NCBI GenBank assembly: GCA_964620675.1
Contig: CAZUJU010000014.1
Span: 1 to 64,000, forward strand
DNA length: 64,000 nucleotides
DNA from: CAYSFW01 sp964620675
GTDB taxonomy: Bacteria; Pseudomonadota; Gammaproteobacteria; UWMA-0217
Direction: 5' to 3'
The notes below the pieces were generated by a model. The model did no database searches, was not told where the DNA came from, and was given only the letters and a program-made list of their open reading frames with translations. This document shows positions 7,476 through 15,973 of this stretch, one piece after another (position 1 is the first letter of the stretch; every line of letters starts with the position of its first letter). The position numbers and the translations under genes were made by a program.

Positions 7476-8816
7476 ATGTCCGCGTTATGTTTCGTACTGA
7501 TCCCGCCAGGCCGCAAAATTGTCGCGGGCGTGACTGTCGATTACGACGGTCTCTACGCGCAGGTGATTCACCCGGCAATCACCGCGGCTGGGCTCAAGCC
7601 GCTGCGCGCGGACACCGATTTCACGTCGGAAGCCGACTTCACCCTTCTCTCGGAACGCCTCATTCTTTGCGAATTCGCGCTTGTTGACGCCTCCAGCGCG
7701 AGCCCCGCTGCGCTGTTCGCACTGGGGCTGCGCGACGGTCTGGAACCCACGACTACCGTGCTCCTCACTGCCGAGCAGATCCCCAATCCGCTCGCCACAA
7801 CCGCGTTACCGACCGTGGCCTATGCCCTCGCCCCGGACGGCGGCCTGGCCGATGCCGCAGCAGCGCACGATCGCCTCAGCGCGTGGTTGACGCAAGCGCA
7901 ACGTTCGCCGACCGAGCCGGTCACGCTCAACCCGATATTCCAGTTGGTGGAACCCCGCCACCCGAGGCCCATCGACCGTCTGAAAACGGATATCTTTCGC
8001 GCTCGCGCCGCCTACGATCCTGAGGTACGCGCACGTCTCGACGCCGCCCGCGGGGCCGGTAAGACCGCGGTCCATGCGGTCGCGCGCGCGCTCGGCACCC
8101 CCAATCATCTGGAGGCGGGCGTGCTTGTCGACCTGCTGCTTTCGCTGCGTGCGGTGAGCGACTGGGGCGGCATGCTCGAACTGGCCGCTGCGATGCCGGC
8201 ACCGCTCGCGCGGAGTCGGATGGTGCGCGAACAATGCGGATTCGCGTTAAACCGCCTGGGCCAACGCGACGCCGCCGAAGCGATGCTCACCGCCGTGATC
8301 GCCGACTATGGCCCGAGCAGCGAGACCAACAGCCTGCTTGGTCGCCTTTACAAGGACCGCTGGGAGCAGGCCCTGCGACTGAACGAGCACGTCACCGCCG
8401 AACACTGGCTCAACCGCGCGATCGACGCCTATCGGCAGGGTTTCGAGGCCGACTGGCGCGACGCCTTCCCCGGTGTCAACACGGTCACGCTGATGGAACT
8501 GCAAACCCCGCCCGACCCACGCCAGGCCGAACTCTTACCCGTCGTCACCTATGCCGTCCAACGCCGCATCGCCGCTGGCGCACCCGACTACTGGGACCAC
8601 GCGACGCTGATCGAACTCGCGGTCCTGCGCCGCGATCCTGCCGCGGCACAAACGGCAACGACTACCGCGCTGGCCGCGGTACGCGAGCGCTGGGAACCGG
8701 AATCGACCGCACGCAACCTGAGCCTGATTCGCGCCGCGCGGCAAAAGCGGGGTGAGGCAGTAGCTTGGATCAAAGCGATCGAACACCGTCTGCTGGAAGG
8801 CGCGTCAGCGGAGTGA
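7476..8816 (+). CDS. TRAFs-binding domain protein with TIR/deoxyribosyltransferase-like N-terminus
   Basis: 446 residues from the ATG at 7476, preceded by GGAGAAG. The first ~120 residues (FVLIPPGRK, then YAQVIHPAI, RADTDF, LSERLILCEFALVDAS) look like the nucleoside deoxyribosyltransferase/TIR-like fold found at the front of bacterial DUF4071 proteins. The rest is helical, TPR-like, and matches my memory of the MAP3K TRAFs-binding domain. Such proteins occur with caspase, CHAT and STAND proteins in bacterial conflict systems. A caspase and a CHAT protein occur about 50 kb downstream in this window. The immediate neighbours are unrelated. A signalling or NAD-handling role is an inference; no catalytic residue can be named with confidence. 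Confidence 0.7.
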   Translation: MSALCFVLIPPGRKIVAGVTVDYDGLYAQVIHPAITAAGLKPLRADTDFTSEADFTLLSERLILCEFALVDASSASPAALFALGLRDGLEPTTTVLLTAEQIPNPLATTALPTVAYALAPDGGLADAAAAHDRLSAWLTQAQRSPTEPVTLNPIFQLVEPRHPRPIDRLKTDIFRARAAYDPEVRARLDAARGAGKTAVHAVARALGTPNHLEAGVLVDLLLSLRAVSDWGGMLELAAAMPAPLARSRMVREQCGFALNRLGQRDAAEAMLTAVIADYGPSSETNSLLGRLYKDRWEQALRLNEHVTAEHWLNRAIDAYRQGFEADWRDAFPGVNTVTLMELQTPPDPRQAELLPVVTYAVQRRIAAGAPDYWDHATLIELAVLRRDPAAAQTATTTALAAVRERWEPESTARNLSLIRAARQKRGEAVAWIKAIEHRLLEGASAE

Positions 8817-8840
8817 GTTCAGGATCGCGCGCCGCCCGCG

Positions 8841-9134
8841 CTATGGCGGGCCGAGCCAGGCCAGCAGCAACGGCGCCAACAGCGCGCGCAAACGGGCGAA
8901 TTGGGCGTACAGCGGAATCGCAAGCGCCACCGTCGCCGGCCCGAGCAGAAAGTGTACGAACTGCGCCCCGTCAAAATACGTCTGGTACGGGGTACCGGTC
9001 AGCCACAGCACCGTCAGTGCAACAAATAGCAACAGCATTCCGCATACCGGCCCCGGCACGGGCAATCCCAACCATTGCACCACCACTTCCCCCACCAGCT
9101 GGAAAACCAGTAAAACCGTCAGCGCGCCAAGCAT
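8841..9134 (-). pseudogene. CidA/LrgA-CidB/LrgB chimeric remnant
   Basis: The 97-residue frame begins like CidA/LrgA (LVFQLVGEVVVQWLGLPVPG, then GPVCGMLLLFVAL). After about residue 43 it switches to the middle of CidB/LrgB (LTGTPYQTYFDGAQ, then LLGPATVALAIPLY). Intact CidA is about 120 residues and CidB about 230, so most of both is gone. A deletion appears to have joined the two genes in frame, and the CidB part is truncated again close to the end of the TRAFs-binding gene. It still predicts membrane helices and could make a small membrane protein, but the holin-like pair is surely non-functional. Confidence 0.65.
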
Positions 9135-9158
9135 GTTGGGTTCCTCGCTAAGGGATGA

Positions 9159-9920
9159 TCACAGGCGTCGTGTCACGAAAAATTCGTAGGCGTAGAAATC
9201 GGAATAGCGCCGGTGCAGCGCCGGTTCCTCGGCGAGCCCATCGAGTAGGGTCAAGGCTTCGCCATCGTCGGCGTAGTCGTCGCGCAATTCCGCGATACGC
9301 TTTTCCATTGGGGTGTAAAAATCGTCCCACCAAGCCTCGTCGGGTAGGGTGAAGTGACCGATCAGTTCGAACCCGGACGCCTGAATCGCTGCCATATCGT
9401 CCTGCACCCACCCCATCGTCGGGTAGTCCGAATCGAAGGCGGCCTTGACCGCGGCGGGCGGATTTTCTTTGCGCCAAACCGCATCAGTGAACGCGAGGTA
9501 AGCGCCGCGGCGCAGCAATCCACGACAGACGCGCTGGGCGTTCCGTAGACCGATGTTGTAGAGCGCACCCTCCGACCAGATGAGGTCGAAATGCTCAAGA
9601 GGCAGGTCCGGGTGGGCCATATCGCCAACCTGGGCAGTGACGCGTGGCGCAAGCCCACGCGCGGCGATCGCCGCTCGCAAGCGTTCGATACTCGGCGCAT
9701 GAAGATCCATCGCCACAATAGAACCGGCGGTTAGCTCGGCGAGCTGGAGGGTCTGCCCGCCCACGCCACAGCCCAGATCGAGGATCGCGGGGGTGGGTCG
9801 AAGCGCGCGGCACAAACCCAGCGCCTTGACGGTGCTGGAACGATTGCCCGGCCCCTGACGCGGCAGGGATTCATAGACTTCGAAGAAAATCTGCCAGAAA
9901 CGCGGGGGCGGTGGGTTCAT
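9159..9920 (-). CDS. Class I SAM-dependent methyltransferase
   Basis: 253 residues from the ATG at 9918-9920. The SAM-binding motif I is ILDLGCGVGGQT, motif II-like acidic residue is in VAMDLHAPS, and WSEGALYNIG sits where motif IV would be. The N-terminus (FWQIFFEVYESLPRQGPGN) and the C-terminal WWDDFYTPMEKRI resemble small-molecule methyltransferases of the UbiE/ArsM-like class. The substrate is unknown. A longer start at 9974 is possible but unsupported. The CidA/CidB remnant follows on the same strand. Confidence 0.85.
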   Translation of the reverse strand: MNPPPPRFWQIFFEVYESLPRQGPGNRSSTVKALGLCRALRPTPAILDLGCGVGGQTLQLAELTAGSIVAMDLHAPSIERLRAAIAARGLAPRVTAQVGDMAHPDLPLEHFDLIWSEGALYNIGLRNAQRVCRGLLRRGAYLAFTDAVWRKENPPAAVKAAFDSDYPTMGWVQDDMAAIQASGFELIGHFTLPDEAWWDDFYTPMEKRIAELRDDYADDGEALTLLDGLAEEPALHRRYSDFYAYEFFVTRRL

Positions 9921-10262
9921 ATGCTGCTCAATGCGTGAAGGTGGCGGTAATACCTTGCTCGACAACGGGTGCAAGCGAGGCTTGCGATCTCGTCATTGCC
10001 GCGCCTCGGGCACCGTGGCGACAACTCGATAGGGTAAGTATCACATCACGATGTAATCCATGGGCAGAATGGCTCGCCCGAGCGACGGCCCGAATTGACT
10101 GATGACAGAATTTCAAGTTGTCACCCTCGGTGAAACCGGGGTTAGCTTTCACGACGAGGAAACCGCCCCTGCGGACGACGCACCCGCCTACCCGGCCCGA
10201 AGCGGCATCCCCTGAGCATCGGGTATTTCACGATAACCGGGTGCTTGCCGAGGGCGAGCGCC
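9921..10262. other. Intergenic region between nudB and the methyltransferase gene
   Basis: About 340 bases, both flanking genes on the minus strand. No gene or strong hairpin is visible. It should hold the methyltransferase promoter and the nudB 3' end. Confidence 0.4.
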
Positions 10263-10721
10263 TTAGTCGCCAGGGCCCGGAGGCGCGGAAACGTATGCCA
10301 GAATGGCATCGCGATTGGTCCAAGACCAGACCTGCGCGGCGGCCGCGGCGCGCGGCAGCCAGATGAATTCCGTGTGCTCGGTGGGATCGAGCCGTGGCGT
10401 CAGGCGTGCCGGGAGGCAGACGCGGAACCAGTGTTCGCGGTTTTCATTGGCATCAGGCGCGTAACGCGCCCGCCAGGGCGGGATGATCGGAAATTGCCGC
10501 CAGATATGGCAGTCCTCCAGCACGACGGGGGCGATGCCGGTCTCCTCAAGTAGCTCGCGCCGCGCGGCATCCGCCGCGGTTTCGCCCCATTCGAGACTGC
10601 CGGTGACTGATTGCCAGAAATCGGCCGGCTCACGCCGGCGCAGTAACAAGACCTCGCCGGCCACGGTATGGACCACCACCAGCACCGATTCCGGTCGCTT
10701 CCAGACCCGCGCGTCTGGCAC
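10263..10721 (-). CDS. nudB: Dihydroneopterin triphosphate diphosphatase (Nudix), NudB
   Basis: 152 residues if it starts at the GTG at 10719-10721, which gives the family's usual length of about 150. An upstream ATG at 10814 would overlap aspS heavily. The Nudix box is GSLEWGETAADAARRELLEETG. NudB removes pyrophosphate from dihydroneopterin triphosphate in folate synthesis. It lies 16 bases after aspS on the same strand, the usual gammaproteobacterial aspS-nudB arrangement. The yebC-ruv genes that often follow are absent here. Confidence 0.85.
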   Translation of the reverse strand: MPDARVWKRPESVLVVVHTVAGEVLLLRRREPADFWQSVTGSLEWGETAADAARRELLEETGIAPVVLEDCHIWRQFPIIPPWRARYAPDANENREHWFRVCLPARLTPRLDPTEHTEFIWLPRAAAAAQVWSWTNRDAILAYVSAPPGPGD

Positions 10722-10737
10722 AGCGGCTGGCAGGCGC

Positions 10738-12513
10738 TCAGGTTGCCGCGGGCGACTGGCGCAAACGCACCCCGAGTTCGCGCAACTGCGCTTCATCGAC
10801 ACTGCCCGGCGCATTGGTCAGCGGGCAGTGCGCCGATTGCGTTTTCGGGAAGGCCATCACGTCGCGGATCGACTGGCTTCCGGTCATCAGCATGACCAGC
10901 CGATCAAGTCCGAACGCAATCCCGCCATGCGGCGGACAGCCGTACTTCAGCGCGGTAATCAGGAAGCCGAATTTCTCTTCCGCCTCCTCGTCGGTAATGC
11001 CGAGTAGCTTGAACACCTCGCGCTGCATATCGGGGTTGTGAATCCGCACCGAACCGCCGCCAACCTCGGTCCCGTTCAGGACCATGTCGTAGGCTCGCGA
11101 GAGCACCGCGCCGGGGTTACCGTGGAGGTCGTCGGGATTGGAAATTCGCGGCGAGGTGAATGGATGATGCAGCGCGACCCAGCGGTCGCTCTTCTCGTCA
11201 CGCTCGAACATCGGGAAATCCACCACCCAGAGCGGCTTCCAGCCGCGCTCGGCCAGGCCGCGATCCTGTCCGACCTTGAGCCGAAGCGCGCCGAGGGATT
11301 CGTTGACGACGTTCGCCTTATCGGCACCGAAAAAGATCACGTCGCCGTCGCGCGCGGCGGTGCGGTCAAGCAAGGTCTGGATGACCTCGTCGGGGAGAAA
11401 CTTGAGAATGGGCGATTGCAAGCCTTCCCGCCCGCGCGCGATCTCGTTCACCTTGATGTAGGCGAGCCCTTTGGCGCCATAACGCGCGACGTAGGCGGTA
11501 TAGTCGTCGATGTCCTTGCGCGAAATCTCACCGCCCTTCGGCACGCACAACGCGGCGATGCGGCCGTTCGGATCATTGGCCGGCCCGCTGAAGACCTTGA
11601 AATCGACGTTCTTCATGACGTCGCCAAGGTCAATCAGTTTCAGGGGGATGCGCAGGTCCGGCTTGTCGGATCCGTAATCGCGCATCGCCTCGGCATAAGT
11701 CATCCGCGGAAACGGCCGTGGCAATGGCTCCTCCAGCACTTCGGCGAACAAACGCCGGATCATGTCTTCCATCAACTCGGTGATGTCGCCCTCGTCCATG
11801 AACGAGGTTTCGATATCAAGCTGGGTGAACTCGGGTTGGCGATCGGCGCGCAGGTCCTCGTCGCGAAAACAGCGCACAATCTGGTAGTAGCGGTCCATGC
11901 CACCCATCATCAAGAGCTGTTTGAACAACTGCGGCGATTGCGGCAACGCAAAAAACTTACCGGGGAAGGTCCGGCTCGGCACCAGATAATCGCGCGCGCC
12001 TTCGGGCGTGGCGCGGGTCAGCATCGGGGTCTCGACGTCGAGAAAACCGTGTGCATCGAGAAAGCGCCGGAAGAATCCGCTGACCCGAGCCCGGATGCGC
12101 AAACGCTGTTGCATTTCCGGACGCCGTATATCGATGTAGCGGTACTTGAGGCGGGTCTCTTCGTTAACCTCTTCATCGAGCTGAAACGGAGGCGTCTCCG
12201 CCGCATTCAGCACCGCGAGGTGGCGCGCGGAGATCTCGATCGCGCCGCTCCTGAGATTGCTGTTCTCGGTCCCCGCCGGGCGGCGGCGCACGACCCCGAT
12301 CACGCTCAACACGTATTCATTGCGGATGCGCTCCGCCTGTTCGAACATCGCTGGATCGTCCGGATCGAAAACCACCTGCACCAGACCTTCGCGATCACGC
12401 AGATCGATAAAGATCACGCCACCGTGATCGCGCCGACGATTCACCCACCCACACAGGGTGACCGATTGTTCCAGGAGAGATTCATCCACCAAGCCGCAAT
12501 AAACGCTACGCAT
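10738..12513 (-). CDS. aspS: Aspartyl-tRNA synthetase
   Basis: 591 residues, the usual length for bacterial AspRS. It has the N-terminal OB fold (VTLCGWVNRRRDHGG), the class II motif 2 region (YYQIVRCFRDEDLRADRQPE), the bacterial insertion domain, and motif 3 (GGIAFGLDRLVMLM). His30 in RRRDHGG matches the non-discriminating type (as in Pseudomonas); E. coli, which charges only tRNA-Asp, has Leu there. This suggests the enzyme also makes Asp-tRNA-Asn for GatCAB. It is co-transcribed with nudB and divergent from the small gene at 12739. Confidence 0.97.
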   Translation of the reverse strand: MRSVYCGLVDESLLEQSVTLCGWVNRRRDHGGVIFIDLRDREGLVQVVFDPDDPAMFEQAERIRNEYVLSVIGVVRRRPAGTENSNLRSGAIEISARHLAVLNAAETPPFQLDEEVNEETRLKYRYIDIRRPEMQQRLRIRARVSGFFRRFLDAHGFLDVETPMLTRATPEGARDYLVPSRTFPGKFFALPQSPQLFKQLLMMGGMDRYYQIVRCFRDEDLRADRQPEFTQLDIETSFMDEGDITELMEDMIRRLFAEVLEEPLPRPFPRMTYAEAMRDYGSDKPDLRIPLKLIDLGDVMKNVDFKVFSGPANDPNGRIAALCVPKGGEISRKDIDDYTAYVARYGAKGLAYIKVNEIARGREGLQSPILKFLPDEVIQTLLDRTAARDGDVIFFGADKANVVNESLGALRLKVGQDRGLAERGWKPLWVVDFPMFERDEKSDRWVALHHPFTSPRISNPDDLHGNPGAVLSRAYDMVLNGTEVGGGSVRIHNPDMQREVFKLLGITDEEAEEKFGFLITALKYGCPPHGGIAFGLDRLVMLMTGSQSIRDVMAFPKTQSAHCPLTNAPGSVDEAQLRELGVRLRQSPAAT

Positions 12514-12738
12514 TTGTCCAGTCCGTGCCCAATACGAGGATCGTGAGTAAACCGGCGATGTTACGGAGTCGTCGGATATGGCGCAACCGCCCGAGTGGCG
12601 GATCCCGGCGCGCCGCGCCGGAGCCAGCGAGCGCGGTCAACAACTGCCGACTCACCGGCCGGATCGATTATGATTGGGATCAGGCGCGATGCACGCCGAG
12701 GCCGACGCGGATCACGAACCCATCCAGGAGCGCAGAAC

Positions 12739-13119
12739 ATGCCCGTTATCCAGATCAAGTCACTCCCCTTTGCCGAACCGAAAGACCTCGGCAAGCTGGT
12801 CGAAGCGGTGAGCGCGGATTTCGCCCGCGACGCCGAGATCGCGCTCAAGTACGTCTCGGTGACCTGGGAACTCCTGCCCCCGCACAGCTATGCCGTCGCC
12901 GCCGTCACCCAACCGACCCAGCCGCGCGCGTCCCACCCGGTATTGGTCAATCTGCTCACGCCCGACTTCAATACCAACGACCAGATCACCACCATGATCG
13001 AAAGTCTGGCCCAGGCCATTGCGCGCCACGCCGGAATTCGGGTTGAGAACATCTTTATCGCCCAGCAGCCGGCCAAGTCCGGTCGGATCTTCGACAGCGG
13101 CAAGATCGTGCGCTGGTAA
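12739..13119 (+). CDS. Small protein, possibly tautomerase-superfamily
   Basis: 126 residues from the ATG at 12739, 10 bases after GGAG. The N-terminus MPVIQIKSLPF puts a proline immediately after the start Met, as in tautomerases that use Pro1 as a base. The body is one long helix followed by beta strands, and the C-terminus (ENIFIAQQPAKSGRIFDSGK) is distinctive. I do not recognise the exact family. It is a single gene between aspS and the VIT gene. Tautomerase or isomerase activity is a guess from the N-terminus and fold pattern. Confidence 0.6.
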   Translation: MPVIQIKSLPFAEPKDLGKLVEAVSADFARDAEIALKYVSVTWELLPPHSYAVAAVTQPTQPRASHPVLVNLLTPDFNTNDQITTMIESLAQAIARHAGIRVENIFIAQQPAKSGRIFDSGKIVRW

Positions 13120-13140
13120 GCCGGCGATCCGCGGGTGAAT

Positions 13141-13848
13141 TCAAACCCACCCACCGAATGCAGCGCCGACCGCCGTCGTCAACGCCATCGCCAACGCGCC
13201 CCACGCGGTTACCCGAAAAACGGCAGCGGGTACTGGCGCGCCACCGATGTGCGCCGCGGCAGCCCCTAACGCGGCGAGAAACACTGACGCACTGACCGCA
13301 ACCGCCCCCAGCTGCAGCCCAGCCGGCGCCAGAGTGATCGCCAGCAGCGGCAACGCCGCGCCGAGCATGAAGCTGCCCGCCGACGCCCAGGCCGCCTGCA
13401 GCGGCCGCGCCGTCAGGGTCTCGGTGATACCGAGTTCGTCCCGCGCATGGGCGCCCAAGGCATCGAACGCCATGAGCTGAGTAGCAACCTTGGCGGCAAG
13501 CTCGGGTTCGAGTCCGCGCGCGACATAGATCGCAGCCATTTCCGCCCGCTCGAATTCCGGATCAGCCGCCAACTCGGCACGCTCGCGCTCCAGGTCCGCG
13601 CGCTCGGTATCGGCCTGCGAACTTACCGAGACGTACTCGCCCGCCGCCATCGACAGCGCACCAGCGACCAGCCCGGCCGTTCCGGTGAGGAGGATCGTCG
13701 ACGTTTCCAGTCCCGCCGCCGTAACGCCCAGGACGAGGCTGGCGTTGGAGACAATACCGTCATTGGCGCCCAGCACGGCCGCGCGCAACCATCCGCTGTG
13801 GTGCGAGCGATGGCGTTCGATATGTCGCGTGGACTGGGTTCGACTCAT
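13141..13848 (-). CDS. VIT family (CCC1-like) iron/manganese transporter
   Basis: 235 residues from the ATG at 13846-13848. The first helix begins LRAAVLGANDGIVSN, the hallmark of VIT1/CCC1 proteins that move Fe2+ or Mn2+ across membranes. About five transmembrane segments are visible, with a cytoplasmic acidic helix pair between the second and third (ADTERADLERERAELAADPEF) that in the family binds metal through Glu residues. It is convergent with the small gene at 12739 and lies downstream of the TsoY-like gene, with a strong hairpin between. Confidence 0.88.
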   Translation of the reverse strand: MSRTQSTRHIERHRSHHSGWLRAAVLGANDGIVSNASLVLGVTAAGLETSTILLTGTAGLVAGALSMAAGEYVSVSSQADTERADLERERAELAADPEFERAEMAAIYVARGLEPELAAKVATQLMAFDALGAHARDELGITETLTARPLQAAWASAGSFMLGAALPLLAITLAPAGLQLGAVAVSASVFLAALGAAAAHIGGAPVPAAVFRVTAWGALAMALTTAVGAAFGGWV

Positions 13849-13960
13849 CACCCGAGTATATGTGGCCCGCGGAGAACCGCGCGGAATGGCCCGATGTTGC
13901 GCTGCGTGTGGACTGAAATCGGCGCGGGTTGCCGACGTCAGAGCGTAGGCGCCGCCCAAT

Positions 13961-13990
13961 GTAGTGACCCGCCACGCGGCGGGTCACTAC
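13961..13990. terminator. Perfect 13-bp hairpin downstream of the TsoY-like gene
   Basis: Arms GTAGTGACCCGCC and GGCGGGTCACTAC are exact complements around a 4-base loop. It lies 18 bases past the stop of the minus-strand TsoY-like gene. No T-run follows, so it may act as an mRNA end stabiliser as well as a terminator. Confidence 0.6.
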
Positions 13991-14008
13991 CTTACAAAGT
14001 ACGCAATA

Positions 14009-15223
14009 TCAAGCCGGCTGCGGCGTGAGACGGCAGCGACCATAACCGAGCGAAAGGTGCTGACAAGACAACCGCATAAACACCTGGATCGTCTTCAGCT
14101 GGATCAGCAGAAACGGCACCAGCAGCATCAGGTGCGCCAGACTCAGGTGCGCGATCAAGCCGTTCTTCACGAGCGCAAAGTGAATGAAAAAGATCCCGAA
14201 CACCGTCATCGCCACGCCGGGACAGATCAGAGAAAAGGTGCTGGCATCGCCCTTGGAACCCGACACGTAGTCGCGAAAAAAACCCAGGCGCTTCATCACC
14301 TTGTAGCCAAGCAAACCGACCAAGATCTGGAGCGACAGAATGACCGAGGCCAGTACAAAGAAACTCGAATTATCCAGCTCCGCGTTCAAGCCATGATGCA
14401 GCCCCATATTGAGTCGAATGACCGTAATGCCAACCAGGGTCAGGATCGGAATCATGATCCACAGACTCGAACTGGTCTTGACCGCGATACCGTGGCGCAG
14501 GATCGATTTAAACCCCAGTACCAGTTTCAGCACCGCCAGCACCAACGCCAGCGACAGGAAGAAAATCGATAGAAAAATCCCGATCGCGTTGACACCCACG
14601 TGTTGACTCATCGCGCCCGGCCCGGCCAGACCCACGGCGATCATGCTCAACGCAAAAATGGCGATCATCTGCCCAAAGTTGTTATTGGTCTCGAAGCTGA
14701 AATCGCCATGCACGATGATGCGATAGAAATAGTCACCGAGAATCCGCAGCGCCATCACGCCGACCGCGAAGAACGCCAGCAGCGCCAACGGGAATAAATA
14801 CTCGACGATCGTCCACAGATTCGGCACGAACACCGCACCGAGAACAAACACGACGTTGATTGTCATCGCCAAGGTCAGCGGAATGGCCATCAAGGTCACT
14901 TCGGCATTGGATTGACACAGCTTGCGAAAGGCCTCGCTGCGGCGAAATGCCGCGTATTGACGCAGATTCCACGCCAGTAGCCAGAAGTGCAGCAGCGCGA
15001 ACACCACGATCAGCGCGAGGATGGCGGCCAACACGGCAGCGGCGCCAAGATTATCGCCGGTCAGAATCGGCCACAGATGATTGAAGGTCACCATCGGCGT
15101 ATCCGGGTGAGCAACAAGAAACATCGGATACATAAAGAACGACACCGACAGGCCACCCGCCCCGAGTGCGGCGAGGAAAAACAGCGGGCTGAAGCGCTCG
15201 CCCAGAAGTTCTCTCGGTAACAT
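14009..15223 (-). CDS. TsoY-like polytopic membrane protein (TDT/TehA-like)
   Basis: 404 residues with about ten hydrophobic helices. GAGGLSVSFFMYPMF near the N-terminus and FVLGAVFVPNLWTIVEYLFP in the middle recall the NCBI family called TsoY (seleno)protein, related to the tellurite/dicarboxylate TDT carriers. That identification is from memory and only moderately sure. No in-frame TGA occurs, so this copy is not a selenoprotein. The ATG at 15221-15223 follows GGAGCTTTT, a good ribosome site. An AT-rich leader with palindromes lies upstream and suggests a dedicated regulator. Transport of a sulfur or metalloid compound is speculative. Confidence 0.6.
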   Translation of the reverse strand: MLPRELLGERFSPLFFLAALGAGGLSVSFFMYPMFLVAHPDTPMVTFNHLWPILTGDNLGAAAVLAAILALIVVFALLHFWLLAWNLRQYAAFRRSEAFRKLCQSNAEVTLMAIPLTLAMTINVVFVLGAVFVPNLWTIVEYLFPLALLAFFAVGVMALRILGDYFYRIIVHGDFSFETNNNFGQMIAIFALSMIAVGLAGPGAMSQHVGVNAIGIFLSIFFLSLALVLAVLKLVLGFKSILRHGIAVKTSSSLWIMIPILTLVGITVIRLNMGLHHGLNAELDNSSFFVLASVILSLQILVGLLGYKVMKRLGFFRDYVSGSKGDASTFSLICPGVAMTVFGIFFIHFALVKNGLIAHLSLAHLMLLVPFLLIQLKTIQVFMRLSCQHLSLGYGRCRLTPQPA

Positions 15224-15241
15224 AAAAGCTCCTGAAGTAGA

Positions 15242-15281
15242 ATTAATCTATATCAGGATATGTTAATATTTTAATATTGCG
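15242..15281. promoter_or_regulatory. AT-rich palindromic region upstream of the TsoY-like gene
   Basis: Two imperfect palindromes, TATCAGGATA and AATATTTTAATATT, lie 20-55 bases before the start in otherwise GC-rich DNA. They could be operator half-sites of an ArsR-type or similar repressor together with the -10 region. The regulator is not identifiable here. Confidence 0.35.
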
Positions 15282-15440
15282 TTGATAAATCGCAAACCTC
15301 GGTCACTCCGCAAACCCGACCTGATTGGTCACGAGCCGCGTGGATCGACCCCAAAGCGCTTACGCGCGCGCCGCGCGAAAACGCCTCCGCCACCGGAATG
15401 GCGGCATGCGCGTGCCGCCATTCGAGCCGCGCAGGTTGCG

Positions 15441-15713
15441 TCAGCTACAGCTGCCGCAACCGCCGCTACCGCAGCTGTGTCCGCCCCCGGATTCCGACGC
15501 GGAGCCTTTCTCGGTCACGTTCTTCTTGCCGCCGCTTTTAAAATCGGTTTCGTACCAGCCGCCGCCCGAGAGCCGGAAACCGGCCGCCGAGATCAGCTTC
15601 TTTAAGCTGGGCTCGCCACAGGCTGGGCAGTCGGTCAGGTCGGGATCGCTCATTTTGTGCATCACTTCCATGTCGTGTCCGCAGCGGGTGCATTGGTACT
15701 CGTATATCGGCAT
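15441..15713 (-). CDS. FmdB family zinc ribbon protein
   Basis: 90 residues: MPIYEYQCTRCGHDMEV, then DCPACGEPSLKKL, giving the two Cys-x2-Cys knuckles of the FmdB/CxxC zinc ribbon. The C-terminus is a Gly/Ser/Cys-rich tail (SCGSGGCGSCS). These proteins are thought to be small regulators; the function is not firmly known. In many gammaproteobacteria it lies just upstream of aspS. Here the VIT and TsoY-like genes come between. It diverges from the RND efflux operon. Confidence 0.92.
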   Translation of the reverse strand: MPIYEYQCTRCGHDMEVMHKMSDPDLTDCPACGEPSLKKLISAAGFRLSGGGWYETDFKSGGKKNVTEKGSASESGGGHSCGSGGCGSCS

Positions 15714-15973
15714 ATCGTGGGTCTCCCGGACGGTGTTTGAATATTAGCGTTTCATTCTATTCCGCACGGCGGCGTGGCGCCATCTCGCGAAGTTGCACAC
15801 CCTTTGAGGACGCGGCGCCCGGTTTTCAAGGGTCCGCTGCTGGCACGCCGTCACAATCCCGCGAGCCGTTTCCGATCTTCGCCCGCAACCGCGCCCCGCG
15901 GCGGGTGCAACAGGCCCTCCACGCGCACGGACTCTGCGGTCCGCGACCACGAATTGATTTAGAATCCGCGTCC

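Noticed and set aside
11038..12546. Long open frame on the plus strand opposite aspS
   Set aside because: Antisense shadow of a clearly real gene in GC-rich DNA; its translation has no family features.
14009..15223. Selenoprotein possibility for the TsoY-like gene
   Set aside because: There is no in-frame TGA within the conserved region, so no selenocysteine is needed to read the gene.
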